Position numbers and translations under genes: made by a program. Below, in pieces: positions 9,570-9,874 of a stretch of DNA of 9,874 bases. How positions within the stretch are numbered: position 1 is the first letter of the stretch; each line of letters begins with the position of its first letter. The stretch spans positions 1-9,874 of the forward strand of contig CAYLOP010000114.1 of the NCBI GenBank assembly GCA_964385305.1. The letters run 5' to 3'. Source of the DNA: CAYLOP01 sp964385305 (GTDB lineage: Bacteria > Chloroflexota > Anaerolineae > Anaerolineales > E44-bin32). The notes under the pieces are model-generated. The model was not told the origin of the DNA, made no database searches, and saw nothing but the letters and a program-made list of their open reading frames with translations.

Positions 9570-9874
9570 ATGAGCGCTGATTACCGAATCGGTACATCTG
9601 GTTGGTCCTATCCCCATTGGAGGGGTGTTTTCTATCCTCAAGATCTCCGCCAAGCTAACTGGTATCACCATTATGCAAAGCATTTTAATACCGTCGAGAT
9701 CAACTACTCCTTCTACCGTCTTCCCTCAGAACGGGCATTTGATCGATGGCAACAGCAAGCGCCATCGGATTTTATCTACGCTGTAAAAGCTAACCGCTAC
9801 CTCACTCATGTGAAGCGTCTTAAAGATGTCGCCGACCCGCTGGAGCGTTTTCTATCTCGTGTGTCTCGGCTTGG
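9570..9874 (+). CDS. DUF72 family protein (YecE-like), 3' end beyond the window
   Basis: The first 101 codons of a DUF72 (Pfam PF01904) protein; family members are usually about 240-300 residues, so well over half is missing. Landmarks are the N-terminal IGTSGWSYPHWRGVFYP (residues 7-23), FNTVEINYSFYRLPSE (39-54), and FIYAVKANRYLTHVKRLKD (68-86), all typical of the family in order and spacing. The fold is a TIM-like barrel and the protein is cytoplasmic as far as seen, with no signal peptide. Biochemical function is not established, so none is assigned. It lies 90 bp after the synthase stop on the same strand. I saw no convincing terminator between them, so read-through from the synthase operon is possible, but the gap also leaves room for its own promoter. 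An in-frame stop at 9534-9536 limits any upstream extension. Confidence 0.93.
   Translation, partial: MSADYRIGTSGWSYPHWRGVFYPQDLRQANWYHHYAKHFNTVEINYSFYRLPSERAFDRWQQQAPSDFIYAVKANRYLTHVKRLKDVADPLERFLSRVSRL

Noticed and set aside
1..9874. CRISPR arrays, tRNA or rRNA genes, insertion sequences, defence or toxin systems
   Set aside because: No regularly spaced repeats, RNA gene signatures, transposase motifs or terminal inverted repeats were seen; the window is explained by three housekeeping or envelope-type genes.

Overview
This window is a draft-assembly fragment (two runs of exactly 100 N) from a bacterium of roughly balanced base composition, by eye. It is almost entirely filled by one very large gene for a cyclic beta-1,2-glucan synthase (NdvB/ChvB/Cgs family). 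Taxonomy cannot be fixed from this sequence. The gene set (tandem universal stress protein, NdvB-type synthase, DUF72 protein) would fit an environmental bacterium such as a member of Chloroflexota, Nitrospirota or a deltaproteobacterial lineage, but that is a guess.

Layout: positions 1-247 are a leader region. It holds a possible divergent gene start on the minus strand, a perfect 7-bp inverted repeat at 174-193 and a strong ribosome binding site at 234-239. A two-domain universal stress protein follows at 248-1204. Three bases after its stop, a GTG codon at 1208 starts the glucan synthase, which runs to the TGA at 9477-9479. A 90-bp spacer then leads to a DUF72 (YecE-like) gene that starts at 9570 and runs off the right edge.

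The synthase appears broken only because of the assembly gaps at 2758-2857 and 6760-6859. Family landmarks are collinear across both gaps. The second gap changes the apparent frame, and the amount of family sequence missing at each gap is larger than 100 bp, so 100 N is most likely a placeholder length. 2,688 residues are visible. Adding an estimated 80 residues for gap 1 and 110 for gap 2 gives about 2,880, close to the known size of about 2,830-2,870 residues for NdvB/Cgs proteins. In order the protein carries an N-terminal helical region, two membrane segments, a GT84 glycosyltransferase module, further membrane segments, a glycoamylase-like (GH189-type) cyclisation module, and a C-terminal GH94 phosphorylase-like module with its GDWND acid motif intact.

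Working model: the synthase polymerises UDP-glucose into a protein-bound linear beta-1,2-glucan at the membrane, trims or sizes it with the GH94 module, and releases it as a ring with the middle module. The stress protein is probably co-transcribed and translationally coupled, which suggests glucan synthesis is tied to a stress or energy response. The role of the DUF72 protein is unknown. I saw no mobile element, CRISPR array, tRNA or rRNA, and no convincing new multi-gene system.
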